DNA of 64,000 nucleotides. It comes from Allolucifera butyrica (GTDB lineage: Bacteria; Bacillota; Negativicutes; Sporomusales; UPPP01). The DNA lies in contig NZ_UPPP01000067.1 in assembly GCF_900476375.1 (NCBI RefSeq), positions 23,818 to 87,817 of the forward strand, given 5' to 3'. Positions 18,014 to 25,404 of this stretch are shown one piece after another. Numbering within the stretch: the first letter of the stretch is position 1; each line of letters starts with the position of its first letter. Made by a program: the position numbers and the translations under genes. A model generated the notes under the pieces. The model did no database searches. It was not told the origin of the DNA and saw only the letters and a program-made list of their open reading frames with translations.

Positions 18014-18836
18014 ACTGGCCTTGGATGAATTATTACGGCGGGCTCTGAATGAGGATCTCGGTCTGGGTGATATTACAAGCGAGGCAATCTTCGGTGAGGA
18101 GCATGTTTCCCGGGGATACTTGCTGGCGAAAGAAAAAATCGTTTTAGCGGGAATCGGCGTGTTCGCCGCCGTTTTTGCTCTCCTCGACGAGCGGGTAAGA
18201 GTTATACCGCATTTTGCGGACGGTAACCGGGTCAACGGGGGAGAAAGGATTGCTTTGCTTGAGGGACCTACCAGGGCTTTGCTGGCAGGGGAAAGGGTGG
18301 CACTGAATCTGTTGCAGCACATGTCGGGCATTGCCACGGAAACCAGCCGTTATGTGGAAGCACTCCAGGGGTCCGGTACGGTGATTGTTGATACCCGCAA
18401 AACAACACCTGGCTTACGAATGCTGGAAAAGTACGCCGTAACAATGGGCGGCGGCAAGAATCACCGGTACGGACTGGACGGCATGGTCATGATTAAAGAT
18501 AACCATATTCAGGCTGCCGGCGGAATTCTGCCGGCGGTAGAAAAGGTTCGCCGCCATGTTTCCCCGTTTGTAAAAATTGAGGTCGAAACCGAGAAGCCTG
18601 AACAGATCCTTGAGGCATTGGCGGCCGGAGTGGATGTGATTATGCTGGACAATATGCCGCTGGCGGCAATACAACAGGCGGTAAAAATGGTGGACGGCAG
18701 GGCCCTGATTGAAGTTTCCGGCAATGTGACGCTGGAAAAGGTAGCCGCCCTGGGTATTGCCGGTGTGGATGTCATTTCCAGCGGAGCATTGACGCATTCC
18801 GTAAAAGCGGCCGATATCAGCATGAAACTGGAATAG
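18006..18836 (+). CDS. nadC: Nicotinate-nucleotide pyrophosphorylase (quinolinate phosphoribosyltransferase)
   Basis: 276 residues. The start at 18006 lies inside the nadB stop (ATGAATAA overlap) with GAAGGCGG upstream; a longer frame exists but lacks support. Family blocks are LNLLQHMSGIAT, VDTRKTTPGLR, GGGKNHRYGL, IKDNHI and VDVIMLDNM. The enzyme converts quinolinate plus PRPP to nicotinate mononucleotide, the last step shared by the operon. Confidence 0.94.
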   Translation: MNKLALDELLRRALNEDLGLGDITSEAIFGEEHVSRGYLLAKEKIVLAGIGVFAAVFALLDERVRVIPHFADGNRVNGGERIALLEGPTRALLAGERVALNLLQHMSGIATETSRYVEALQGSGTVIVDTRKTTPGLRMLEKYAVTMGGGKNHRYGLDGMVMIKDNHIQAAGGILPAVEKVRRHVSPFVKIEVETEKPEQILEALAAGVDVIMLDNMPLAAIQQAVKMVDGRALIEVSGNVTLEKVAALGIAGVDVISSGALTHSVKAADISMKLE

Positions 18837-18846
18837 TGACAGACTG

Positions 18847-18880
18847 AAAACCTCCCGGCTTATTAGAACCGGGAGGTTTT
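18847..18880. terminator. Terminator of nadABC
   Basis: AAAACCTCCCGG pairs over 12 bp with CCGGGAGGTTTT; symmetrical, so it may also serve the converging minus gene at 18931. Confidence 0.75.
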
Positions 18881-18930
18881 GAGAAGCAGATGATTCCTTT
18901 TGGTAAATCTTTTGTTGAACAACAGAATTT

Positions 18931-19293
18931 TTAGTAAAAATCTTCTTCCTCTTCTTCTTCAAAAGGGAAAAAGGGAAAGAAAAAGGGAGAAAATGCAAAG
19001 GGCGGGAAAAATCTTCTTCGGAAAGGAAAACCAAATCGCCCGAACCGGCCAAATCTTCCGAAACCGCCGAAGCCGCCAAACCGGCCGAAGCCGCCGAATC
19101 GGCCAAAGCCGAAACGGGGAGGATCATCGGCGGTCATACCGCAGCGCGGGCAGCATTCATGATCATGGCTATACTCGCAGCCACAATGACAACATACTTT
19201 TACCACGTCATAGCAGCAGTTTTCGTAGACTTTGTATTCCGTCGTAAATCTTCCCACACATCTTCTCCGGCAACTGGGCATACAAGGTTGCAT
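18931..19293 (-). CDS. Cys-rich, Gly/Phe/Arg-repeat protein, coat-like
   Basis: 120 residues in three parts. Residues 1 to ~50 are cysteine-rich (MQPCMPSCRRRC, then CCHCGCEYSHDHECCPRCG) and may bind zinc. A low-complexity repeat of GRFGGF units follows. The tail is FPFRRRFFPPF, further Phe/Pro, and an acidic EEEEEEDFY end. ATG 19293 is chosen for the GGAGG site 7 bases upstream. Composition resembles spore coat and other self-assembling proteins; the family was not recognised. Single gene with its own strong ribosome site. Confidence 0.65.
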   Translation of the reverse strand: MQPCMPSCRRRCVGRFTTEYKVYENCCYDVVKVCCHCGCEYSHDHECCPRCGMTADDPPRFGFGRFGGFGRFGGFGGFGRFGRFGRFGFPFRRRFFPPFAFSPFFFPFFPFEEEEEEDFY

Positions 19294-19391
19294 CGCAATA
19301 CCTCCAACATAAAAATTTATAGATCCGTTATTATATCTTATGCACAGTGCCAAGAATTTGTTATGTAAAAAAAGAGCTGGAGGAAATGCCC

Positions 19392-19437
19392 TGAGCCCTG
19401 CGTCACGAGCCGAAAGACCGTTTATGCGGTCTTTCTT
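19392..19437. repeat. Dispersed repeat, copy 3, with terminator
   Basis: GAGCCCTGCGTCACGAGCCG followed by AAAGACCG..CGGTCTTTCTT. The hairpin lies at the 3' end of the minus-strand nrdJ. Confidence 0.65.
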
Positions 19438-21445
19438 ATTTTATCGGGCAGGCGCCATTGGTACATTCCAGGTTGCCATGCCCGATTAAGCCGTTATGTT
19501 TTTCAAATTCCGCAGCGCTGACACGTTCATACGGGGCTTGGGGCCGGCTTTCATCAACCATAATGGTTGTACCTTTCAGCCGTGGTAAATAAGAAAGTAA
19601 AATTCCCTTAATTTCTTTTTTGGTCAGTGAACCCGGCAGAATATTGGCCGTAAAGCTAACGGCATTATCCGCATAGACATCCTGAATCATGGCCTGAACA
19701 CTCAGCATATCCGCCAAATGAATTTCATCCTGCTGTTCTACTAGGTCTTTCACGTCAAAGTTTAAGTGTTCGGCGATTTCCACCAGCCGGTCTTTATAAT
19801 AAAATTTTACCGCTTTGGTGGTTGCTGAATAAATGTCCTGCTCGATATCCTGGGGGGCAAATTCGGTCAGTTGCGGATCATTATCGGCATAACGGATCCG
19901 GCGAATTCCGTACCGGGTATAGATAGGCTGAATGCCGGTTGTTTCACCGGGCAACAGTGCAATCGTACCGGTAGGTGCGATGGTCGTTACTTTTACCGGT
20001 TCGGGAATGCGTAGGGCGAAAGCATACTCCCGTACGGCGTTGCGCACGACCTGGTAATATTTTTTCAGGGAATGAATGACAAATTGATTGTGATGAGATT
20101 CGGAATATTTGATGCCGTTTTTGACCAGCCAGGTCTGATAGCCGAAGAAACCAACGCCGATACGGCGGTTTCTACTCACAATTTCTTTTTGCCGTTTATT
20201 AAGAATGTCGCCGAATGTATTACGGATTAAAAAACGGGCCATGAGGCGGAATGCTTCCTGTCGCTGCTGCTCATCATCAAAACCGGCCAGATTGATATGC
20301 CCCAGATTGCAGTTTTCAAATCCCTGCAGAGCAATTTCACCGCAGGGATTGGTGCTTTCAATCCGTTCCGGTTCGGTTTCGCCGACCTGAGATAAAGAAC
20401 GGTTCCAGAAGCCGGGTTCACCCCGGGTCAGCATTGCTTCGACGGCTTTATTAAAAACTGTTTTTGCATGCTTATTGCCCTTTTTCCAGGCTTTAAAAAA
20501 ATCGTCGTCAATTTCTACGGAAATATTGGTAGTCCAATGAGAAGACTCGTCCAGTTTACAATTGATGAAATCCAGAATGTCGGGATCTTTCCAGGACTTG
20601 ATGCTCATACGGGCGCTGCGGCGGACATTGCCGGAAATAACGCAAGCGGCGATTAAATGGTCCAGCAGCATAAAATCGAGGGAGGTCAGCTTTTGACTAT
20701 AACGGGCATTTAATAAAGCGGCAATATTCTGCAGCATGACGATGAGCGGGACCGGCCCGGAGGCGATGCCGCCGAAGCCTTTAATCCGCGAACCCTTGGC
20801 CCGGATATTGGAAACATCAAAAATGACTTCTCTTTCTTCAAACGGTTCGGACCAAAAATATTGCAATAAAGTTTTTAATGCCTGTACCCAGCCTTCCCGG
20901 GAATCCTCTATGGAAATAGAACCTGTCCAGTCCGCTGAAAATTTGGTGGACAATTTATCTTGTACCGACAGATAGTCGGGATGATTTTGCGAACAAACGA
21001 TATGCAAGTCGAAACGGTTTTGAACCGGGAGATAGTGTTGTATATAACGGCAGGAATAATTACTGCCGACGCCGCCGCCTTTACATAGTTCGTCAAATAA
21101 AAAGGTAAAATGCCCGGAAATGTCTTCTGTCCAGGAACTATTGTGGCAATTAAACAGAAACTGCCGTCCCGGAACGCCGGAAACCCATAAACTGCGTCCG
21201 GCCGGGATGGCCTGAAACTGATAAATCAGTTGAAACAGTTTTTCCCGTTCTCCTGCTTCGATATATCTTTCCGGCACTAAATTGCAATTACCGTTTACGA
21301 CCCGCAGGACGGTTTCCGGCCAGGTTTCTTTTTCTCCATTCGGTTTAATCCGTGAATAGGTACGCTCATAAACGGCTTTGCCCAAGACTCCGAACTGAAC
21401 TTTTTTGTTTAACTCTTCAATTTCTGCTGCGGACAAACTTAACAT
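19436..21445 (-). CDS. nrdJ: Adenosylcobalamin-dependent class II ribonucleotide reductase
   Basis: 669 residues of the monomeric class II type. The redox-active and thiyl cysteines are recognisable: FNCHNSSW, NPCGEI (thiyl site) and FENCNLGHINL, plus the C-terminal shuttle pair CTNGAC four residues from the end, spaced as in the Lactobacillus leichmannii enzyme. APTGTIALLPGETTG is the phosphate-binding region. The enzyme reduces ribonucleotides using coenzyme B12, without oxygen. It is slightly shorter than the Lactobacillus enzyme. The ATG 21445 has GAGGAGTG upstream. Two NrdR-like boxes lie ~140-190 bp upstream. Confidence 0.9.
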   Translation of the reverse strand: MLSLSAAEIEELNKKVQFGVLGKAVYERTYSRIKPNGEKETWPETVLRVVNGNCNLVPERYIEAGEREKLFQLIYQFQAIPAGRSLWVSGVPGRQFLFNCHNSSWTEDISGHFTFLFDELCKGGGVGSNYSCRYIQHYLPVQNRFDLHIVCSQNHPDYLSVQDKLSTKFSADWTGSISIEDSREGWVQALKTLLQYFWSEPFEEREVIFDVSNIRAKGSRIKGFGGIASGPVPLIVMLQNIAALLNARYSQKLTSLDFMLLDHLIAACVISGNVRRSARMSIKSWKDPDILDFINCKLDESSHWTTNISVEIDDDFFKAWKKGNKHAKTVFNKAVEAMLTRGEPGFWNRSLSQVGETEPERIESTNPCGEIALQGFENCNLGHINLAGFDDEQQRQEAFRLMARFLIRNTFGDILNKRQKEIVSRNRRIGVGFFGYQTWLVKNGIKYSESHHNQFVIHSLKKYYQVVRNAVREYAFALRIPEPVKVTTIAPTGTIALLPGETTGIQPIYTRYGIRRIRYADNDPQLTEFAPQDIEQDIYSATTKAVKFYYKDRLVEIAEHLNFDVKDLVEQQDEIHLADMLSVQAMIQDVYADNAVSFTANILPGSLTKKEIKGILLSYLPRLKGTTIMVDESRPQAPYERVSAAEFEKHNGLIGHGNLECTNGACPIK

Positions 21446-21586
21446 GGATCATTCACTCCTCAAACGATACTCCTTATTAGTAGATAACACTAGTTCAAGG
21501 TTAATGCAAGTCCGTGGATTTTGCAAACCGGGTGAAAGTCTCAAATAATCACTTTTGTGGCAACTTTAGCCTTTTTTCAGCATTGT

Positions 21587-21634
21587 ACTCAATATATTGT
21601 ATTTGTTTTAGTATTATAACCATATATATTGTGC
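21587..21634 (-). promoter_or_regulatory. Tandem NrdR boxes upstream of nrdJ
   Basis: ACTCAATATATTGTAT (21587-21602) and ACCATATATATTGTGC (21619-21634) match the NrdR consensus ACACWATATATWGTGT at 14 and 13 of 16 positions. Starts are 32 bp apart, the usual three-turn spacing. A minus-strand TATAAT (21612-21617) lies between them, fitting repression by NrdR. Confidence 0.65.
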
Positions 21635-21731
21635 TGTAGATGAGTGAAGTAAATAAACGGAACTGACAAAAAGACTATTTATTCTATAGGGATAAGCACT
21701 TGGCTATCATTCTTAGCGGTTTTTCAGCGCC

Positions 21732-21758
21732 TCGTGCCCTGCGCCATGTGCCGAGAAT
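21732..21758 (+). repeat. Dispersed repeat remnant without hairpin
   Basis: TCGTGCCCTGCGCCATGTGC and CGAGAATA match the left half of the ~45-bp repeat; the terminator half is missing. Confidence 0.45.
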
Positions 21759-21781
21759 ACAGGATACATTGCGTCAATCTA

Positions 21782-21811
21782 TTGTTTCCGGTTTAACCAA
21801 TCCCGTATAAT
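21782..21811 (+). promoter_or_regulatory. Promoter of aminotransferase gene
   Basis: TTGTTT and TATAAT separated by 18 bp, 28 bases before the ATG. Confidence 0.5.
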
Positions 21812-21838
21812 AAGTAAGAATAAAAGGAGCGATGCATA

Positions 21839-23137
21839 ATGAATGTATTGGAGAAAATGCCGGATTTGGCACTAAAAGAACATTATTCCATATTATCCTG
21901 CCATTACGAAAAATTTCGGGAGCAAAAGCTTACCCTGGATATGTCACGCGGAAAACCCTGTGTGGAGCAGTTGGACCTTTCCAACGGGCTGATTACCTGT
22001 CTGGCTGAAGACGACTACCGGAGCTTTGACGGGACAGACTGCCGGAATTATGGCGGCGTGGACGGCCTTCGGGAAGCAAAGGAGCTTTGCGCATCGATTT
22101 TGGAGGCCGAGTCCCGGGAAGTGATTGTCGGAGGCAATTCCAGCCTGATTATGATGCACGATCTGATCGTCCGGGCGTTATTGTGCGGTCTGCCGGACAG
22201 TGAGATGCCCTGGAGCAAATTGCCGCAGGTAAAGTTTCTTTGTCCCAGTCCCGGTTATGACCGGCATTTTGGTATCTGCGAGCATTTCGGTATTGCTATG
22301 ATTTCTGTCCCCTATCTGGATGACGGGCCGGATATGGACCAGGTTGAACAATTAGTGGCGGCAGATCCCGCCATTAAAGGCATCTGGTGCGTACCGAAAT
22401 ATAGCAATCCAACTGGTATTACCTATTCCGATACGGTTGTGAAGCGATTGGCCGCTATGCCGGCTAAAGCGCCGGACTTCCGGATTTTTTGGGATAATGC
22501 CTATGCGGTCCATCATCTAACGGACACTCCGGACCGGCTGCTGAATATACTGGCTGCCTGCAAGCAGGCAGGGCATGCCAACCGGGCTTTTGTATTCAGT
22601 TCAACGTCAAAAGTTAGCTTTCCCGGTGCCGGGATCGCCATGCTGGCAAGCAGCGAAGCCAATATTAGCTGGCTTAAGAAGCAAATGCTTGCCCAAACCA
22701 TTGGACCGGATAAGCTGAACCAACTGCGTCATGTCCGGTTTTTCCGGGATATGGCCGGTATCGAGGCGCAGATGCACCGGCACGCGGCGCTTATTAAACC
22801 GAAATTTGAGCTGGTATTGGAGCTTCTGGAATCCGGACTGGGCGGTAAGGGACTGGCTAGTTGGAGCAAGCCCCGGGGTGGCTATTTTATTAGTTTGAAC
22901 ACGTTGCCCGGCTGCGCCAAAAATGTGGTCGCTAAAGCTGCAACTGCCGGAGTCGCGCTTACGGCTGCCGGCGCTACATTTCCGTACGGTAAAGATCCCG
23001 CAGACAAAAATATCCGGATTGCGCCTACCTTTCCGCCGCTGCCGGAACTGAAGCAGGCCGTGCAGCTGCTGGTGCTTTGTATTCAAATGGTCAGTACAGA
23101 ACAGGAACTGGCAAAAAGAGGCCTTGCCGCGAATTAG
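21839..23137 (+). CDS. Aspartate/alanine-type aminotransferase (PF12897-like)
   Basis: 432 residues of the PLP fold-type I family related to the aspartate aminotransferases of PF12897 ('subgroup Ic'). Markers are LDMSRGKP, NYGGVDGLREAKEL, CVPKYSNPTGITYS, FWDNAYAVHHL and the PLP-lysine block FSSTSKVSFPGAGIAM. It probably exchanges amino groups between aspartate or alanine and 2-oxoglutarate. AAAGGAG precedes ATG 21839. A 13-bp hairpin encloses its stop codon. Divergent from nrdJ, convergent with xpt. Confidence 0.85.
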   Translation: MNVLEKMPDLALKEHYSILSCHYEKFREQKLTLDMSRGKPCVEQLDLSNGLITCLAEDDYRSFDGTDCRNYGGVDGLREAKELCASILEAESREVIVGGNSSLIMMHDLIVRALLCGLPDSEMPWSKLPQVKFLCPSPGYDRHFGICEHFGIAMISVPYLDDGPDMDQVEQLVAADPAIKGIWCVPKYSNPTGITYSDTVVKRLAAMPAKAPDFRIFWDNAYAVHHLTDTPDRLLNILAACKQAGHANRAFVFSSTSKVSFPGAGIAMLASSEANISWLKKQMLAQTIGPDKLNQLRHVRFFRDMAGIEAQMHRHAALIKPKFELVLELLESGLGGKGLASWSKPRGGYFISLNTLPGCAKNVVAKAATAGVALTAAGATFPYGKDPADKNIRIAPTFPPLPELKQAVQLLVLCIQMVSTEQELAKRGLAAN

Positions 23138-23149
23138 CGGCAAGGCCTC
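23118..23149. terminator. Hairpin around the stop codon, convergent genes
   Basis: GAGGCCTTGCCGC pairs over 13 bp with GCGGCAAGGCCTC; loop GAATTA includes part of the TAG. It has no T-run, so it may only slow polymerase or stabilise RNA ends. Confidence 0.45.
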
Positions 23150-23179
23150 CTGGTAGGGGAACCATATTTAAGAGGATTG

Positions 23180-23749
23180 CTATAAGAAAAGGACCTGGCC
23201 ATTTTCGAAGGAACCGATGCGTACGAGCGATTCCAGATGATAATTGGCAGCCTGGAGTTTTGCCGCACCGGCCTGAAAGGATTTTTCAATGACAATGCCA
23301 ATGCCGGCTACGGTGCTTCCGGCTTGCCGGACAATCTCCGTGAGGCCCAGAGCGGCTTCGCCGCTGGCCAGAAAATCATCAATAATGAGAATTTTTTCGC
23401 CGGCAGCCAGGAATTTTTTGAGCACCGTGATTTCACTGCTTTCTTTTTTGGTAAAGGAGAAAACTTTGGCGGTATAAGCTGCTTCATTCATGAGAACCGA
23501 CTTTTTTTTGCGGGCAAATACAACGGGCAGGCCCATTTTAAAACCGGTAGCCAAGGCTACGGCAATACCGGAAGATTCAATCGTTAAAATTTTAGTCGCC
23601 CCCGCGTCCTGAAAGCGGTGCGCAAATTCTTCACCCATTTGAAACATAAGAACCGGGTCGATCTGGTGGTTTAAAAAAGAGTCTACTTTTAAGACGGAAT
23701 TATTAAGAACGGTACCTTCCTGGCGAATTTTATTTTTTAATAGTTCCAT
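23180..23749 (-). CDS. xpt: Xanthine phosphoribosyltransferase
   Basis: 189 residues. The PRPP-binding motif is ILIIDDFLASGEAALG and the N-terminal blocks (LKVDSFLNHQIDP, FARKKKSV) are typical of Xpt. It converts xanthine plus PRPP to XMP in purine salvage. AAGGAGG precedes the start. In many Firmicutes a purine riboswitch precedes xpt; here the 140 bases upstream do not show one. The usual partner permease is absent. Confidence 0.9.
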   Translation of the reverse strand: MELLKNKIRQEGTVLNNSVLKVDSFLNHQIDPVLMFQMGEEFAHRFQDAGATKILTIESSGIAVALATGFKMGLPVVFARKKKSVLMNEAAYTAKVFSFTKKESSEITVLKKFLAAGEKILIIDDFLASGEAALGLTEIVRQAGSTVAGIGIVIEKSFQAGAAKLQAANYHLESLVRIGSFENGQVLFL

Positions 23750-23903
23750 AAGGAACCTCCTTGTGCGATGAATGGTAGGAAACTAGATATTGACAGCCAG
23801 TGGGACATTCTGATTATAATGGGATTGTAGCATACCCCGGTTATTGAGAAAAATTAATGCTTCTAATACTACATATTAGTTAAGCTAATTAATGGGAGAC
23901 GTT

Positions 23904-24572
23904 ATGAAAAATTACGAGGTCATTTTATTTGATTTGGACGGGACATTGATCGACCCCAAGGAGGGGATTACCAAGTCTGTTCATTATGCTTTGGAAAAGT
24001 TCGGTATTGCCGTTCACGATTTGGATGAGCTTACCCCGTTTATTGGTCCGCCCCTTACGGATTCCTTTGAAGAATACTATGGTTTTTCCCCGGAACAGGC
24101 CCGCCAGGCCGTGCTGTATTACCGGGAATACTTTTCCGTAAAAGGGGTATATGAAAATAAGGTATATCCCGGCATGGACGGACTGTTGGACCAATTGCGG
24201 GATGCAGAGAAAAAACTGATTGTGGCCACCTCCAAACCTTCTGAGTTTGCGGAGATTATTATCAGGCATTGGGGCTTGGATCCTTACTTTGCGCTGGTAG
24301 CGGGAAGCAATCTGAACGGTACCCGGATTAAAAAGGCGGAAGTGATCGAATATATTTTGGAACAGCTTGCCGGAGTAGAGAAAAGCAAGGTGGTCATGGT
24401 CGGGGACCGTAAACATGATATTATTGGCGCGGACGAGGCAGGAATTGACTCCATCGCTGTAGCGTACGGCTATGGGTCGCTGGCGGAACTGACTGCGGCC
24501 CATCCCACGCATCTGGTGCAATCCATTGCGGAACTAAGAAATCTTTTGCTTACCAAACTGCCGGAAAAATAA
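23904..24572 (+). CDS. HAD hydrolase, phosphoglycolate phosphatase-like
   Basis: 222 residues. HAD motifs: I FDLDGTLIDP near residue 10, II ATSKPS, III lysine region KKAEVIEYILEQL, IV VMVGDRKHDIIGADEAGI. A C1 cap domain is inserted after motif I, as in Gph/PpaX phosphatases. The substrate could be phosphoglycolate, pyrophosphate or a sugar phosphate. ATG 23904 with GGGAG 5 bases upstream is preferred to ATG 23892. Confidence 0.82.
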   Translation: MKNYEVILFDLDGTLIDPKEGITKSVHYALEKFGIAVHDLDELTPFIGPPLTDSFEEYYGFSPEQARQAVLYYREYFSVKGVYENKVYPGMDGLLDQLRDAEKKLIVATSKPSEFAEIIIRHWGLDPYFALVAGSNLNGTRIKKAEVIEYILEQLAGVEKSKVVMVGDRKHDIIGADEAGIDSIAVAYGYGSLAELTAAHPTHLVQSIAELRNLLLTKLPEK

Positions 24573-24597
24573 AAAAAACGCCCTGACAACCGGGCGT
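24571..24597 (-). terminator. Terminator of minus-strand gene
   Basis: ACGCCC/GGGCGT hairpin followed on the minus strand by seven T residues; placed just past the stop of the gene at 24626. Confidence 0.7.
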
Positions 24598-24625
24598 CAA
24601 TGGGCGCAAACAGAATGCGGGATTA

Positions 24626-24883
24626 TTAGAATTTTACGGCGGCAGTTTCCTCGCCGGCTGCCGGCTCATCGACGGCAGCGGTCTCAGCGCTGCTGTCCGT
24701 CACATCGCTGGTTGCCGGTTCCGGCACAAGCTGGCGGCCTGATGAGATTGCATGCAGCAAATGGATGATTTGACTATTTTGCGAAATCAGGGTTTCCTGA
24801 TTCCGGGCGATTTGCTGCAGGGGTGAGACTCCGGCCTGAAATTTTTCGACCACATATTTGAGCATTTTATCATAAGAGTTCAA
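24626..24883 (-). CDS. Small acidic protein, function unknown
   Basis: 85 residues from a TTG start with AGGAGG 8 bases upstream. Residues 1-50 could form a helix (MLKYVVEKFQAG, SQNSQIIHLLHAI); the tail is Ala/Glu/Pro-rich (EPAAGEETAAVKF) and likely unstructured. Not recognised. The strong ribosome site and dedicated terminator support a real gene. Confidence 0.6.
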   Translation of the reverse strand: MNSYDKMLKYVVEKFQAGVSPLQQIARNQETLISQNSQIIHLLHAISSGRQLVPEPATSDVTDSSAETAAVDEPAAGEETAAVKF

Positions 24884-25083
24884 ACGAATAACCTCCTTTT
24901 TTTTCTTTATACATACTATTGCATTAAGGGTGGGAAAGTGACTGGCATTGCGGGATGATAGTATTCTCTTGCGTGGTGCTTCCGCGGTTTTGCCGGGTGT
25001 ATCTGCCCTGAAGACAAAGTTGTTTTAATTTGCTATTTGTATTAACGTTTTGCTGCCGAATGTATTTTCGCTGCCTATGGGTG

Positions 25084-25112
25084 TTGACAGTGATGGGCGG
25101 TTTTGGTAAAAT
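25084..25112 (+). promoter_or_regulatory. Promoter of the aro leader
   Basis: A perfect TTGACA, 17-bp spacer and TAAAAT. It initiates the ~280-base leader in front of the DAHP synthase gene. Confidence 0.75.
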
Positions 25113-25158
25113 AATCGCAACAAGTTTTACTGTCTTTGTGACAGGCGGAGGGTCTCTT

Positions 25159-25296
25159 ATGCTGAATCACATGCTCAATGTCACAAATAAACAATGGTTT
25201 TACTTTTTTAGCTGGGGCTACTTTTTTAGCGCCGGTTATTTTGCTTGGAAAAAAATCAATATATTGTTTAGACATGAGTACTTATGTGGAACTTAG
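25159..25296 (+). CDS. Aromatic-residue leader peptide of DAHP synthase gene
   Basis: 45 codons from ATG 25159, with GGAGGG 6 bases upstream. Residues 13-30 read WFYFFSWGYFFSAGYFAW: 12 of 18 are aromatic (3 Trp, 6 Phe, 3 Tyr), the composition expected of an attenuation leader that senses all three charged aromatic tRNAs. The stop is at 25294-25296, just past an RNA arm (25273-25285) that can pair with the 5' arm of the terminator at 25339. A 109-base gap leads to the DAHP synthase start. Compare the Phe-rich pheL and Trp-containing trpL leaders of enteric bacteria. A membrane micropeptide is the alternative reading, since the segment is also hydrophobic. Confidence 0.8.
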   Translation: MLNHMLNVTNKQWFYFFSWGYFFSAGYFAWKKINILFRHEYLCGT

Positions 25297-25351
25297 CGGA
25301 AGATGCCGCGAATCAATTAAACGATTTTAAGCACACTGAATAAGACTCATG
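25273..25351 (+). promoter_or_regulatory. Antiterminator of the aro attenuator
   Basis: CATGAGTACTTAT (25273-25285) can pair with ATAAGACTCATG (25340-25351) over 12 bp with one bulged A. This pairing uses the 5' arm and loop of the terminator, so the two structures exclude each other. The upstream arm overlaps leader codons 39-43, and a ribosome reaching the stop would cover it. Confidence 0.7.
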
Positions 25352-25369
25352 AGAGTCTTATTTTTTTTG
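25339..25369 (+). terminator. Intrinsic terminator of the aro attenuator
   Basis: AATAAGACTC, loop ATGA, GAGTCTTATT, then seven more T residues. It lies 43 bases after the leader stop and 36 bases before the DAHP synthase ATG. Confidence 0.85.
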
Positions 25370-25404
25370 GTCACATTAGCAAAAAATAAGCAGGAGGAAT
25401 GATT

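Larger units (their letters stand above)
21446..21838. other. Divergent regulatory region nrdJ / aminotransferase
   Basis: It contains two NrdR-like boxes, a minus promoter for nrdJ, a repeat remnant (21732-21758) and a plus promoter (21782-21811). No B12 riboswitch signature was found. Confidence 0.5.

Noticed and set aside
18414..19127. Long minus-strand open frame over nadC and downstream
   Set aside because: It is antisense to nadC, has low-complexity Lys/Phe content and no ribosome site.
21446..21586. Cobalamin riboswitch upstream of nrdJ
   Set aside because: No B12 box or conserved core was found; paired NrdR boxes explain the region better.
23750..23890. Purine riboswitch upstream of xpt
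   Set aside because: The minus strand has a GTTTCCTACC-like stretch, but no three-way junction core and only ~140 bases before the next gene; not enough to call.
25030..25296. An 88-residue protein starting at 25030
   Set aside because: The longer frame starts upstream of the -35 region of the promoter at 25084, has no ribosome site, and the good site lies before ATG 25159.
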